From RUG563 sp045589355 (GTDB taxonomy: Bacteria; Bacillota; Clostridia; Christensenellales; Aristaeellaceae): 14,854 nt of DNA. Numbering within the stretch: the first letter of the stretch is position 1; the number at the start of each line of letters is the position of its first letter. This document shows, in pieces, positions 1 to 7,746 of this stretch. The stretch lies in assembly GCA_045589355.1 (NCBI GenBank), contig JAZNOW010000021.1, forward strand, positions 1-14,854. Direction: 5' to 3'. Under the pieces are notes generated by a model. It was not told the DNA's origin, did not search any database, and saw nothing but the letters and a program-made list of their open reading frames with translations. Made by a program: the position numbers and the translations under genes.

Positions 1-110
1 AGGGCGATCCGCCCTGCACCCTTCCTGCGACTAAACAGGATTTTATCAGAAATGGTTGCTTCCGCATGATGCTTGAGAAAACGAAGCGGTTTCAGCCACG
101 GGCGCAATGA

Positions 111-171
111 AAACATTGAAAAAAGTCGGCTGGGAAAGCAAGCTTTCCCACCGACCTTTTTTCATGTTTTC
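111..171. terminator. Bidirectional terminator-like hairpin in left repeat
   Basis: A stem of GTCGG (125-129) with CCGAC (151-155), then TGGGAAAGC (131-139) with GCTTTCCCA (142-150), carries one unpaired C at 130. An A-run (119-124) precedes it and a T-run (157-162) follows, so it could terminate transcription on either strand. The symmetry extends outward, GAAAACATTG on the left against CATGTTTTC on the right. The right-hand copy of this hairpin is perfect. Confidence 0.65.
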
Positions 172-172
172 C

Positions 173-210
173 CCGGATGCAAAAGCATCCGGCAGGCGGT
201 GGAACACCGC
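173..210. repeat. Pair of perfect short hairpins in the repeat core
   Basis: CCGGATGC (173-180) and GCATCCGG (185-192) form an 8-bp stem with an AAAA loop. GCGGTG (196-201) and CACCGC (205-210) form a 6-bp stem with a GAA loop. Both are exactly conserved in the inverted copy (13306-13343). They lie directly downstream of the terminator-like hairpin, so the core is a tight row of hairpins, which suggests a structured DNA or RNA element. Confidence 0.6.
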
Positions 211-616
211 CCAGCCCGTGGGCGGCAGTGCTGCAGCCAATTCGCAATGTAATTGTCTTTTCTCTCAAACGCGTCTGTGCGTGTGCGAAAGTGCCACACT
301 CCATTCGCTATGTTTCCATCTTCTTATTAGCCCCAGCGGGAAACTGTTTGTTCGACAATTCCACTACATCCGCAAATGGGTCAAGGGCCAATGCCCCTTA
401 CAGCGGGCCATTGTTTGTGCCATAAGTCCACCACTTCCGCTACCGGGTGCAGGGATGATATCCCTGCTGGGGTGTGGGGTGAAACCCCGCATCGTTTCCT
501 CAAGCCCCAGCGGGAAATTGTTTGAAGATCAATTCAACTACTTCCGCCACTGGGTCCAGGGGCAATGCCCCTGGTGGGTCCAGGGCCGATGCCCCTGTTT
601 TTTGTTGGTGGAGTTC

Positions 617-645
617 TTGACAGGCATATACAGATATGATATAAT
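617..645 (+). promoter_or_regulatory. Perfect SigA-type promoter for the pyr operon
   Basis: TTGACA at 617-622 and TATAAT at 640-645 are separated by exactly 17 bp, the full bacterial housekeeping consensus. Transcription would begin near 652, giving a leader of about 85 nt before the pyrC start at 737. The promoter starts right after the repeat block ends. Such a strong core promoter implies that control comes from a repressor or from attenuation rather than from a weak promoter. Confidence 0.88.
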
Positions 646-669
646 GATCGATGGCAGATGAGCGATCAT
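644..669. promoter_or_regulatory. Candidate operator overlapping the pyr -10 box and start site
   Basis: ATGATCG (644-650) and CGATCAT (663-669) are perfect 7-bp inverted arms separated by 12 bp. The left arm touches the -10 box and the repeat spans the predicted +1, where a dimeric repressor could block initiation. No regulator gene is adjacent. The arms are short enough that chance is possible, so this is inference only. Confidence 0.3.
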
Positions 670-686
670 CCCCCAATGGAATATCG

Positions 687-714
687 GCCTTGCCTGAAAA
701 CAAGGCTTTTATTA
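687..714 (+). terminator. Possible attenuator hairpin in the pyrC leader
   Basis: GCCTTG (687-692) pairs with CAAGGC (701-706) across an 8-nt loop and is followed at once by TTTTATTA. It sits in the untranslated leader between the predicted start site and pyrC. The form is that of a weak intrinsic terminator and could support attenuation. I see no PyrR-binding consensus and no obvious antiterminator, so the mechanism is unknown. Confidence 0.4.
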
Positions 715-736
715 TGCAGATGCGGAGGTGGAAACG

Positions 737-1936
737 GTGCGCAGGGCAATGACTGAAATGAACCGAGCCAGTGAGAACGCCGCATTGTTTTTCGACGCTT
801 GCGGCGGTGCCCCTGTTTCTCTTTCCAGTGAATTTGTTGTTCTTCCCGGCTTGTGTGATGTGCATGTGCATTTCCGTGAGCCGGGTTTTTCTTATAAGGA
901 AACCATGGAAACCGGTGCGCTGGCATCTGCCCACGGCGGGTACACCGACGTGTGCACCATGCCCAACCTCAGCCCGGTGCCGGACAGCGCAGAACATCTG
1001 GAAGAGCAGCTTTCCCTTATCCGGGAAAAGGCCTGTATCCGGGTGCATCCCTACGGTGCCATTACCGTAGGGGAAAAGGGCGAACAGCTGGTGGATATGG
1101 CAAGCCTCAGTGAAAACGTGTGCGGTTTTTCCGATGATGGAAGGGGCGTACAGAGCGACGAAATGATGCGCCGGGCCATGCTGGAAGCAAAGCGGCTGGG
1201 CAAGATCATTGCGGCGCACTGTGAAGTGAACGACCTGCTCCGGGGCGGCTACATCCATGACGGGGCGTATGCCGCATCCCATGGCCATCGGGGCATCTGC
1301 TCAGAAAGCGAATGGGGGCAGATCAAGAGGGACCTGGAGCTGGTGAAGGAAACGGGCTGTAAATACCATGTGTGCCATATTTCCACCAAGGAAAGCGTGC
1401 AATTGATCCGTCAAGCGAAAAAGCAGGGGCTGGACGTGACCTGCGAAACCGGGCCCCATTACCTGGTGCTGTGCGATGAAGACCTGCAGGAAGACGGGCG
1501 CTTCAAAATGAACCCGCCGCTGCGGAGCCGGGAAGATAAAGAAGCGCTGATCGAAGGGTTGCTGGACGGCACCATCGATATGATCGCTACCGACCATGCG
1601 CCCCACTCCGCCGAGGAAAAGGGCAGGGGCCTGGAAAAGAGCCTGATGGGCGTGGTGGGCATTGAAACGGCGTTTGCCGTGATGTACACCCACTTTGTGA
1701 AGAAGGGCATCATCACGCTGGAAAAGCTGGTGCAGCTGATGTGTGTGAACCCGAGGGAACGCTTCGGCCTGCCCTTCAAAAACGATTTCACGGTGTTTGA
1801 CGTAAGCCGGGCACACAAAGTTGACCCCGAAACCTTCCTTTCCATGGGCCGGGCCACCCCCTTTGCCGGCATGGAAATGTTTGGCGAATGTATTCTCACC
1901 GTATGTGACGGCAAGGCCGTTTATCAAAAGAAATAA
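737..1936 (+). CDS. pyrC: Dihydroorotase (class I), pyrimidine biosynthesis
   Basis: Converts N-carbamoyl-L-aspartate to dihydroorotate, the third step of UMP synthesis, in the cytoplasm. The 399-residue product is an amidohydrolase with the metal-binding DVHVHFREPG motif (residues 41-50), histidines at 161 and 214 as further likely zinc ligands, and ATDHAPHS (284-291) carrying the catalytic aspartate. PPLRSR near 260-265 fits the family. I chose GTG at 737 because GGAGG at 724-728 lies 8 nt upstream; the longer frame from GTG 728 would overlap that site, and ATG 749 is too far away. The HVH motif comes unusually early (residue 43 rather than about 60), so the N-terminal strand region is short. 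It is the first gene of the operon, 15 nt before carB. Confidence 0.94.
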   Translation: MRRAMTEMNRASENAALFFDACGGAPVSLSSEFVVLPGLCDVHVHFREPGFSYKETMETGALASAHGGYTDVCTMPNLSPVPDSAEHLEEQLSLIREKACIRVHPYGAITVGEKGEQLVDMASLSENVCGFSDDGRGVQSDEMMRRAMLEAKRLGKIIAAHCEVNDLLRGGYIHDGAYAASHGHRGICSESEWGQIKRDLELVKETGCKYHVCHISTKESVQLIRQAKKQGLDVTCETGPHYLVLCDEDLQEDGRFKMNPPLRSREDKEALIEGLLDGTIDMIATDHAPHSAEEKGRGLEKSLMGVVGIETAFAVMYTHFVKKGIITLEKLVQLMCVNPRERFGLPFKNDFTVFDVSRAHKVDPETFLSMGRATPFAGMEMFGECILTVCDGKAVYQKK

Positions 1937-1951
1937 AGGAGCGAAACAGAC

Positions 1952-4900
1952 ATGGCAAAGCGTACAGATTTGAAAAAGATTATGATCATCGGTTCCGGCC
2001 CCATCGTTATCGGCCAGGCGGCTGAATTTGACTACGCAGGCACCCAGGCCTGTCTCGCCCTGAAAGAAGAAGGGTATGAGGTGCTTTTGTGCAACTCCAA
2101 CCCTGCCACCATCATGACCGATACCACCATCGCCGACAAGGTGTACATGGAGCCCTTGACCCTGGAATACATCGCCAAGATCCTGCGCTATGAACGCCCC
2201 AATGCCATCATCCCCGGCATCGGCGGCCAGACCGGCCTGAACCTGGCCATGCAGCTGGAAAAGAAGGGCATCCTGCGGGAATGCCAGGTGGAATTGCTTG
2301 GTACCAGCAGCGAATCCATTGAACGGGCGGAAGACCGGGAAATGTTCAAGGAACTGTGCCAGCAGATCGGCGAACCCACCATCCCCTCCGAAATCACCTA
2401 CTCCCTGGAAGAAGCCAAAGAAGCGGCCAAGCACATCGGCTACCCCGTGGTGCTGCGCCCCGCGTTCACCCTGGGCGGTACCGGCGGCGGCTTTGCCGAT
2501 AACGAAGAAGAGCTGATCGACATCGGTATCAACGCCTTCAAGCTGAGCCCTGTGCATCAGGTGCTGATCGAAAAGAGCGTGAAGGGCTACAAGGAAATCG
2601 AATTCGAAATGATGCGCGACGGCCAGGACAAGGTCATTACCATCTGCGGCATGGAAAACATCGACCCCGTGGGCGTTCACACCGGCGACTCCATGGTGGT
2701 GGCCCCCATCCTCAGCCTCAACGACCATGACCTGAAGATGCTCAACGACAGCGCCATCCGCCTCATCCGCGCCCTGAAGATCGAAGGCGGCTGCAATGTG
2801 CAGTTTGCCCTGAACCCCGAAACCAGCGAATATTTCCTGATCGAAGTGAACCCCCGGGTGAGCCGCTCCTCCGCCCTGGCTTCCAAGGCCAGCGGTTATC
2901 CCATTGCCCGGGTGACGGCCAAGATCGCCGTGGGCATGACGCTGGATGAGATCAAGATCGCCAACACCAACGCCGCTTTTGAGCCCCGGCTGGATTATGT
3001 GGTGGCCAAGCTGCCCCGTTTCCCCTTCGATAAATTTGCCAATGCTTCCAACCAGCTGGGCACCCAGATGAAGGCCACCGGCGAAGTGATGGGCATCGGC
3101 ACCAGCCTGGAAGAAAGCCTGCTCAAATCCGTGCGCTGCCTGGAAATCGGTGTGAACCACTTCTATATGCCCAAGTTTGACGGCATGACAGAAGAAGAAC
3201 TGCTGGACTACCTGAAAACCTTCCGCAGCGACAACGTCTTTGCCGTGATGCAGTTGATCCGCATGGGTACTTCTCTGGAAAAGATCCACGACGTAACGAA
3301 GATCACCATGCTGTTCCTGGAAGCCTTTAAGCGCATTGTGGACATGGAAAACATCCTCAAGGAAAAGAAGATGGATGTGACCGCCCTGAAGGCCGCCAAG
3401 CAGATGGGCTTTGCCGATCCCTGCATCGCCAAATACTGGGGCGTGAAGGAACAGGACGTGTGGAACCTGCGCAAGGAAAACGGCATCATGCCCGCCTTCC
3501 GCATGGTGGACACCTGCCACACCAATGCCTACATCCCCTACTTCTACTCCTCCTATCAGGGGGAAATGGATTCCCGGCTGACGGACAAGAAAAAGATCAT
3601 CGTGCTGGGCGCCGGCCCCATCCGCATCGGCCAGGGCGTGGAATTTGACTACTCCACCGTCCATGCCGTCACCACCATCAAAAACTCCGGCTACGAAGCC
3701 ATCATCATCAACAACAACCCCGAAACCGTTTCCACCGACTATACCACCGCCGACAAGCTCTACTTCGAGCCCCTCACCCCCGAAGATGTGATGAACATCA
3801 TCGAGTACGAAAAGCCCGAAGGCGTGGTGGCCTCCCTGGGCGGCCAGACGGCCATCAACCTGGCCCAGCCCCTCACCGACCGGGGTGTGAAGATCATCGG
3901 CACCGACTGCGCCGCCATTGATAAGGCGGAAGACCGCAATGCCTTTGAACAGCTGCTGAACGAGCTGAACATTCCCCGGGCCAAGGGCCGGGCCGTGACC
4001 CGGATCGAAGACGGCATTGCCGCCGCCGCGGAAATCGGCTATCCCGTGCTGGTGCGCCCCTCCTTCGTGCTGGGCGGCCGTGCCATGCAGATCGTGGCCA
4101 ACGAGGAACAGCTCCGTCACTACCTGAAGACCGCCGTGGAAATTGACGAAGACAAGCCCGTGCTGGTGGACAAGTACATCGAAGGCCGGGAAGTGGAAGT
4201 GGATGCCATCTGCGACGGCAACGACGTGTTCGTGCCCGGCATCATGGAGCTGGTGGAACGCACCGGCGTTCACTCCGGCGACTCCATCTCCGTTTATCCC
4301 TCCTTCTCCATCTCCGACAAGGTGAAGGGCATCATCCTCCAGTATGCGAAAAAGCTGGGCCTTGGCATCGGCATCGTGGGCCTGTACAACATCCAGTTCA
4401 TTGTGGACCAGGATGACAACGTGTACATCATCGAGGTGAACCCCCGTTCTTCCCGCACCGTGCCCTTCCTCTCCAAAGCCACCGGCTACAGCCTGGCCGA
4501 TATCGCCACCGAAGTGATCCTGGGCAAGTCCCTCAAGGAACAGGGCATCTTCGCCATCTATCCCGACGAAAAGCAGCGCTGGTATGCCAAGGCGCCCGTG
4601 TTCTCCTTCAACAAGATCCGCGGCCTGGATGCGTACCTGAGCCCCGAAATGAAATCCACCGGCGAAGCCATCGGCTATGACAAGACCCTCAACCGTGCCC
4701 TTTTCAAGGCCCTGCAGGCTTCCGGCATGCACCTGCAGAACTACGGCACTGTCTTTGCCACCATCGCCGATAAGGACAAGCAGGAAGCCCTGCCCCTCAT
4801 CCGCCGCTTCTACAACCTGGGCTTCAACATCGAAGCCACCAGCGGCACCGCCAAGTTCCTCAAGGAAAACGGCATCCGCACCCATGTGCTGCGCAAGCTG

Positions 4901-5125
4901 AACGAAGGCAGCGACGAAATTGCCGACGCCCTGCGCCAGGGCCACATCGCCTACGTGCTCAACACCAAGGACATCGCCGCTCAGAACCAGACCAGCGACG
5001 GTTTCGAAATCCGCCGCCTGGCCACCGAAAACAACGTGACCATGTTCACCTCCCTGGACACCGTGCGGGTGCTGCTGGACGTGCTGGAGGAAACCACCTT
5101 CCGCGTATCTACCATCGACGCTTAA
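1952..5125 (+). CDS. carB: Carbamoyl-phosphate synthase large subunit
   Basis: Makes carbamoyl phosphate from bicarbonate, ammonia and two ATP, for pyrimidine and arginine synthesis. The 1057-residue product has the normal family length. The first carboxyphosphate half starts at IMIIGSGPIVIGQAAEFDY; the second, homologous half starts near residue 547 with IIVLGAGPIRIGQGVEFDY. Each half has an ATP-grasp domain with the typical EVNPR segment. An MGS-like allosteric domain begins near residue 930, the region that binds UMP or ornithine in characterised enzymes. ATG 1952 follows AAGGAG (1936-1941) with good spacing. Its glutaminase partner carA is absent from this window, although carA usually lies next to carB; it must be encoded elsewhere. 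Codon use is strongly biased to C/G-ending codons, suggesting high expression. Confidence 0.97.
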   Translation: MAKRTDLKKIMIIGSGPIVIGQAAEFDYAGTQACLALKEEGYEVLLCNSNPATIMTDTTIADKVYMEPLTLEYIAKILRYERPNAIIPGIGGQTGLNLAMQLEKKGILRECQVELLGTSSESIERAEDREMFKELCQQIGEPTIPSEITYSLEEAKEAAKHIGYPVVLRPAFTLGGTGGGFADNEEELIDIGINAFKLSPVHQVLIEKSVKGYKEIEFEMMRDGQDKVITICGMENIDPVGVHTGDSMVVAPILSLNDHDLKMLNDSAIRLIRALKIEGGCNVQFALNPETSEYFLIEVNPRVSRSSALASKASGYPIARVTAKIAVGMTLDEIKIANTNAAFEPRLDYVVAKLPRFPFDKFANASNQLGTQMKATGEVMGIGTSLEESLLKSVRCLEIGVNHFYMPKFDGMTEEELLDYLKTFRSDNVFAVMQLIRMGTSLEKIHDVTKITMLFLEAFKRIVDMENILKEKKMDVTALKAAKQMGFADPCIAKYWGVKEQDVWNLRKENGIMPAFRMVDTCHTNAYIPYFYSSYQGEMDSRLTDKKKIIVLGAGPIRIGQGVEFDYSTVHAVTTIKNSGYEAIIINNNPETVSTDYTTADKLYFEPLTPEDVMNIIEYEKPEGVVASLGGQTAINLAQPLTDRGVKIIGTDCAAIDKAEDRNAFEQLLNELNIPRAKGRAVTRIEDGIAAAAEIGYPVLVRPSFVLGGRAMQIVANEEQLRHYLKTAVEIDEDKPVLVDKYIEGREVEVDAICDGNDVFVPGIMELVERTGVHSGDSISVYPSFSISDKVKGIILQYAKKLGLGIGIVGLYNIQFIVDQDDNVYIIEVNPRSSRTVPFLSKATGYSLADIATEVILGKSLKEQGIFAIYPDEKQRWYAKAPVFSFNKIRGLDAYLSPEMKSTGEAIGYDKTLNRALFKALQASGMHLQNYGTVFATIADKDKQEALPLIRRFYNLGFNIEATSGTAKFLKENGIRTHVLRKLNEGSDEIADALRQGHIAYVLNTKDIAAQNQTSDGFEIRRLATENNVTMFTSLDTVRVLLDVLEETTFRVSTIDA

Positions 5126-5250
5126 GATCACCGCATGCCCTGCGCTTCGCTGGCGCATGCTTCGCCTCCCATGTTTTCAGTCGGTATAGCTCTTATGCGT
5201 CCCTTTCGGGCCGCAACGAGCAGGAAAAAGAAGATGACTTGAGGTAGAAA

Positions 5251-5982
5251 ATGAAGCAAAGCATTTTTGAAATTCTGAAGAATGAGCCGCTGACGAAGGA
5301 CGTTTTCCGCATGGTGCTGGCAGGGGATACATCTGCCATCACCGCTTCCGGCCAGTTTGTGAACATTCAGCTGGATGGCTTTTTCCTGCGCCGGCCCATT
5401 TCCGTGTGCGATTACGATGAAAGCATGCTGACCCTCATTTACAAAGTGGTGGGCCAGGGCACGGAAAAGATGAGCGCCATGCAGCCCGGGGAACGCTTGG
5501 ATATCCTCACCGGCCTGGGCAACGGCTATAACCTGGAAAAGAGCGGCGAAAAGCCGGTATTGCTTGGCGGCGGCGTGGGCGTGCCCCCCTTGTACAACCT
5601 GTGCAAAAAGCTGATCGCAAAGGGCGCCAAGCCCACGGTGATCCTGGGCTTCAACAAGAAGGAAGAAGTGTTCTGCGAAGAAGATTTCAAGGCCCTGGGC
5701 GCCCATACCATCGTGACCACCGTGGACGGCAGCTATGGCGTGAAAGGCTTTGTGACCGATGCTTTGAAGGATGTGGAATACACCTTCTTCTACACCTGCG
5801 GCCCCGAACCCATGCTGCGGGCCATCGGCAAGGCGGCCCATACCCCCGGCCAGTACAGCTTTGAAGAACGCATGGGCTGTGGCTTTGGTGCCTGCATGGG
5901 CTGCAGCTGCAAGACCCTCACCGGCAACAAGCGCATCTGCAAGGAAGGCCCGGTTATGGAAAGCGAGGAGATCATCTGGTGA
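5251..5982 (+). CDS. pyrK: Dihydroorotate dehydrogenase B, electron-transfer (FAD/2Fe-2S) subunit
   Basis: Passes electrons from PyrD to NAD+ in the PyrD2-PyrK2 complex (class 1B enzyme). The 243-residue product is a ferredoxin-reductase-like protein. RRPISVCDY (47-55) is the flavin-binding motif and GGGVGVPP (106-113) starts the NAD-binding domain. Cysteines 210, 215, 218 and 230 near the C-terminus are the likely 2Fe-2S ligands. ATG 5251 has only a modest GAGGT site upstream. A 125-nt spacer separates it from carB, the widest gap before pyrF; it holds a small hairpin (GCG.CCC/GGG.CGC around TTTC) but no clear promoter or terminator. The stop overlaps the pyrD start by 4 nt. Confidence 0.95.
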   Translation: MKQSIFEILKNEPLTKDVFRMVLAGDTSAITASGQFVNIQLDGFFLRRPISVCDYDESMLTLIYKVVGQGTEKMSAMQPGERLDILTGLGNGYNLEKSGEKPVLLGGGVGVPPLYNLCKKLIAKGAKPTVILGFNKKEEVFCEEDFKALGAHTIVTTVDGSYGVKGFVTDALKDVEYTFFYTCGPEPMLRAIGKAAHTPGQYSFEERMGCGFGACMGCSCKTLTGNKRICKEGPVMESEEIIW

Positions 5983-6881
5983 ATACGAAAGTAAATTTGT
6001 GCGGCATTCAGCTGGATAACCCCGTCATCCCTGCCAGCGGCACCTTTGGCTTCGGCTACGAATTTGCCGAAATTTATGACATCAATGTGCTGGGCACCTT
6101 CTCCTTCAAGGGGACTACCCTGGAACCCCGCTTCGGCAACCCCACCCCCCGCATCGCCGAATGCACCGCCGGCATGATCAATGCCGTGGGCCTGCAGAAC
6201 CCCGGTGTGGAAAAGGTGATCGCGGAAGAGTTGCCCAAGCTGAAAAAGTGCTTCCATAAGCCCGTCATGGCCAACGTCAGCGGCTTTTCCGTGGAACAGT
6301 ATGTGGAAACCTGCCGGCTGCTCGGCAAAGAAGAACAGGTGGGATGGCTGGAAGTGAACGTCAGCTGCCCCAATGTGCACGGCGGCGGGATGTCTTTCGG
6401 CACCAGCCCGGAAGCGGCCGCGGAAGTGACCAAAGCCGTGAAGAAAGTCACCACCAAGCCTGTTATCATCAAGCTCAGCCCCAACGTGACGGACATTGTG
6501 TCCATCGCCAAGGCCTGTGAAGAAGCCGGGGCCGACGGCATTTCCCTCATCAACACCCTGCTTGGCATGCGCATTGATCTCAAGCGCCGCAAGCCCATCA
6601 TCGCCAATTCCATGGGCGGCTTTTCCGGCCCGGCCATCTTCCCGGTGGCGGTGCGGATGGTGTATCAGGTCAGCGGTGCCGTCAAAATCCCCGTCATCGG
6701 TATGGGCGGTGTGCAGTCTGCCCGGGACGTGATTGAAATGATGATGGCTGGGGCCACGGCGGTGCAGGTGGGCGCCATGAACCTGGTGAACCCCTTCGCC
6801 TGCAAGGAGATCATTGAACAGCTGCCCGTGGAAATGGAAAAGCTTGGCATCGAAAACCTTTCCGACATCAAGCGCATCTGA
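5979..6881 (+). CDS. pyrD: Dihydroorotate dehydrogenase B, catalytic subunit (class 1B)
   Basis: Oxidises dihydroorotate to orotate using FMN, the fourth step of UMP synthesis, and works with PyrK. The 300-residue TIM-barrel protein has lysine 44 in FSFKGTT, and NVSCPNVHGGG (127-137) with C130 as the catalytic base; cysteine at this place marks class 1 rather than the membrane class 2 enzymes. KLSPNV (165-170) and GMGGV near the C-terminal end contribute FMN contacts. The GTG start at 5979 overlaps the pyrK stop as GTGA, and GAGGAG at 5965-5970 sits 8 nt upstream, so the two subunits are translationally coupled. Adjacent pyrK supports subtype 1B. Confidence 0.96.
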   Translation: MNTKVNLCGIQLDNPVIPASGTFGFGYEFAEIYDINVLGTFSFKGTTLEPRFGNPTPRIAECTAGMINAVGLQNPGVEKVIAEELPKLKKCFHKPVMANVSGFSVEQYVETCRLLGKEEQVGWLEVNVSCPNVHGGGMSFGTSPEAAAEVTKAVKKVTTKPVIIKLSPNVTDIVSIAKACEEAGADGISLINTLLGMRIDLKRRKPIIANSMGGFSGPAIFPVAVRMVYQVSGAVKIPVIGMGGVQSARDVIEMMMAGATAVQVGAMNLVNPFACKEIIEQLPVEMEKLGIENLSDIKRI

Positions 6882-6923
6882 CGCTTGTACAGATACATAC
6901 AAATTTCAAGGAGGACAACCATC

Positions 6924-7619
6924 ATGGCAAAGGACGTCATCATCGCTCTGGACTTTGAAAACAAGGAAAAGACTCTGGCTTTCCTGGATCAGTTCACCGG
7001 CCGCAAGCCTTTCGTGAAGATCGGCATGGAACTGTACTATTCCGAAGGCCCTGCCATTGTGAAGGAGATCAAGGCCCGGGGGCACAAGATCTTCCTGGAC
7101 CTGAAGCTGCATGACATTCCCAACACCGTGAAAAAGGCCATGAAGGTTTTGTCCAAACTGGATGTGGATATGACCAACCTCCATGCCGCCGGCACCATCG
7201 CCATGATGGAAGCGGCCAAGGAAGGCCTCACCAAGGAAGACGGTACCTGCGGCGTGCTGCTGGCCGTCACCCAGCTCACCTCCACCAGCGAAGAACGCAT
7301 GCAGCAGGAACTGCTCATCAACGAAACCATGGAAAATACCGTGAAAAAGTACGCCCAGAACGCCAAGGCCGCCGGGCTGCCCGGTGTGGTGTGCAGCCCC
7401 CTGGAAGCCAAGCTGGTCAAGGAAGCCTGCGGCGACGATTTCCTCACCATCACCCCCGGCATCCGCTTTGCCGACGGCGATGTGGGCGACCAGGTGCGCA
7501 TCATGACCCCCGAAAAGGCCAAGGCTGCCAGCGACTACATCGTGGTGGGCCGCCCCATCACCGCCGCTGCCGATCCTGTGGCTGCCTATGAACGCTGCGT
7601 GAAGGAATTCCTGGGCTGA
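6924..7619 (+). CDS. pyrF: Orotidine-5'-phosphate decarboxylase
   Basis: Decarboxylates OMP to UMP, the last step of the pathway. The 231-residue product is a TIM-barrel enzyme with FLDLKLHDIPNTV (57-69), holding the Asp-Lys-Asp catalytic set D59, K61 and D64. TPGIRF and VGRPI near the C-terminus bind the phosphate. ATG at 6924 is chosen because AAGGAGG (6908-6914) lies 9 nt upstream; an in-frame upstream extension to about 6885 lacks a site and does not look like family sequence. It follows pyrD by 42 nt and is the last gene before the GyrI-like insertion. Confidence 0.96.
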   Translation: MAKDVIIALDFENKEKTLAFLDQFTGRKPFVKIGMELYYSEGPAIVKEIKARGHKIFLDLKLHDIPNTVKKAMKVLSKLDVDMTNLHAAGTIAMMEAAKEGLTKEDGTCGVLLAVTQLTSTSEERMQQELLINETMENTVKKYAQNAKAAGLPGVVCSPLEAKLVKEACGDDFLTITPGIRFADGDVGDQVRIMTPEKAKAASDYIVVGRPITAAADPVAAYERCVKEFLG

Positions 7620-7638
7620 GGAGGAGATATTTGCGGGA

Positions 7639-7673
7639 GGGGATTTCTTTTGAAAAAGAAATCTCCCCCCCCC
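7639..7673 (+). repeat. Hairpin with C9 tract after pyrF
   Basis: GGG-G-ATTTCTTT (7639-7650) pairs with AAAGAAAT-C (7655-7663) and CCC (7665-7667), with a TGAA loop and one bulged T at 7664. The 3' arm runs into nine consecutive C residues (7665-7673), a C-rich rather than T-rich tail, so it is not a standard terminator. It could act as an mRNA processing or stability element between pyrF and the next gene, or be part of a small repeat. Confidence 0.5.
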
Positions 7674-7746
7674 ACCCTCCCCAAGAAAACCAACTCCGGA
7701 TATATCCAAAGTATATAGCCGGCTTGTGTGCCGGTGGAAGGGGTGG

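Larger units (their letters stand above)
1..600. repeat. Left modular repeat block, non-coding, inverted copy of 12978-13510
   Basis: No believable gene lies here. The stretch is colinear, in inverted orientation, with 12978-13510. Shared parts, in order, are: the AGGGCGATCCGCCCT palindrome at the left edge; a bidirectional terminator-like hairpin (about 111-171); two tight hairpins (173-210); a short stretch around 241-275; a CAGGGATGATATCCCTG palindrome (about 450-466) followed by a conserved segment to 523; and CAGGG..CCCTG palindromes at 557-597. The block from 131 to 223 is identical over 93 nt to the reverse complement of 13293-13385. The left copy has an extra module (about 379-445) missing on the right. 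Open frames here are interrupted by, or made of, the palindromes. It may be a MITE-like or REP-like family; no transposase is visible. Confidence 0.85.

Noticed and set aside
107..661. Open frame on the + strand across the left repeat block
   Set aside because: It is built from palindromic repeat modules, runs through the promoter, and its peptides recur only because the repeats recur; no ribosome site.
644..661. Five-codon upstream reading frame (MIDGR) near the pyr promoter
   Set aside because: Its ATG overlaps the -10 box and lies before the predicted transcription start, so it would not be in the mRNA.
652..736. PyrR-type attenuation site in the pyr leader
   Set aside because: I looked for the conserved PyrR anti-antiterminator loop sequence and did not find it; only a simple hairpin is present.
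1301..5158. Very long open frame on the - strand opposite pyrC and carB (1285 codons)
   Set aside because: It is antisense to two clear enzymes with strong codon bias; its product is a low-complexity mix of His, Gly, Val, Gln and Asp, as expected from reverse reading of GCC/GAA/ACC-rich genes, and it resembles no family.
5126..5250. Promoter or terminator in the carB-pyrK spacer
   Set aside because: Only a small imperfect hairpin without a T-tract and no paired -35/-10 boxes were seen; the spacer is noted with pyrK instead.
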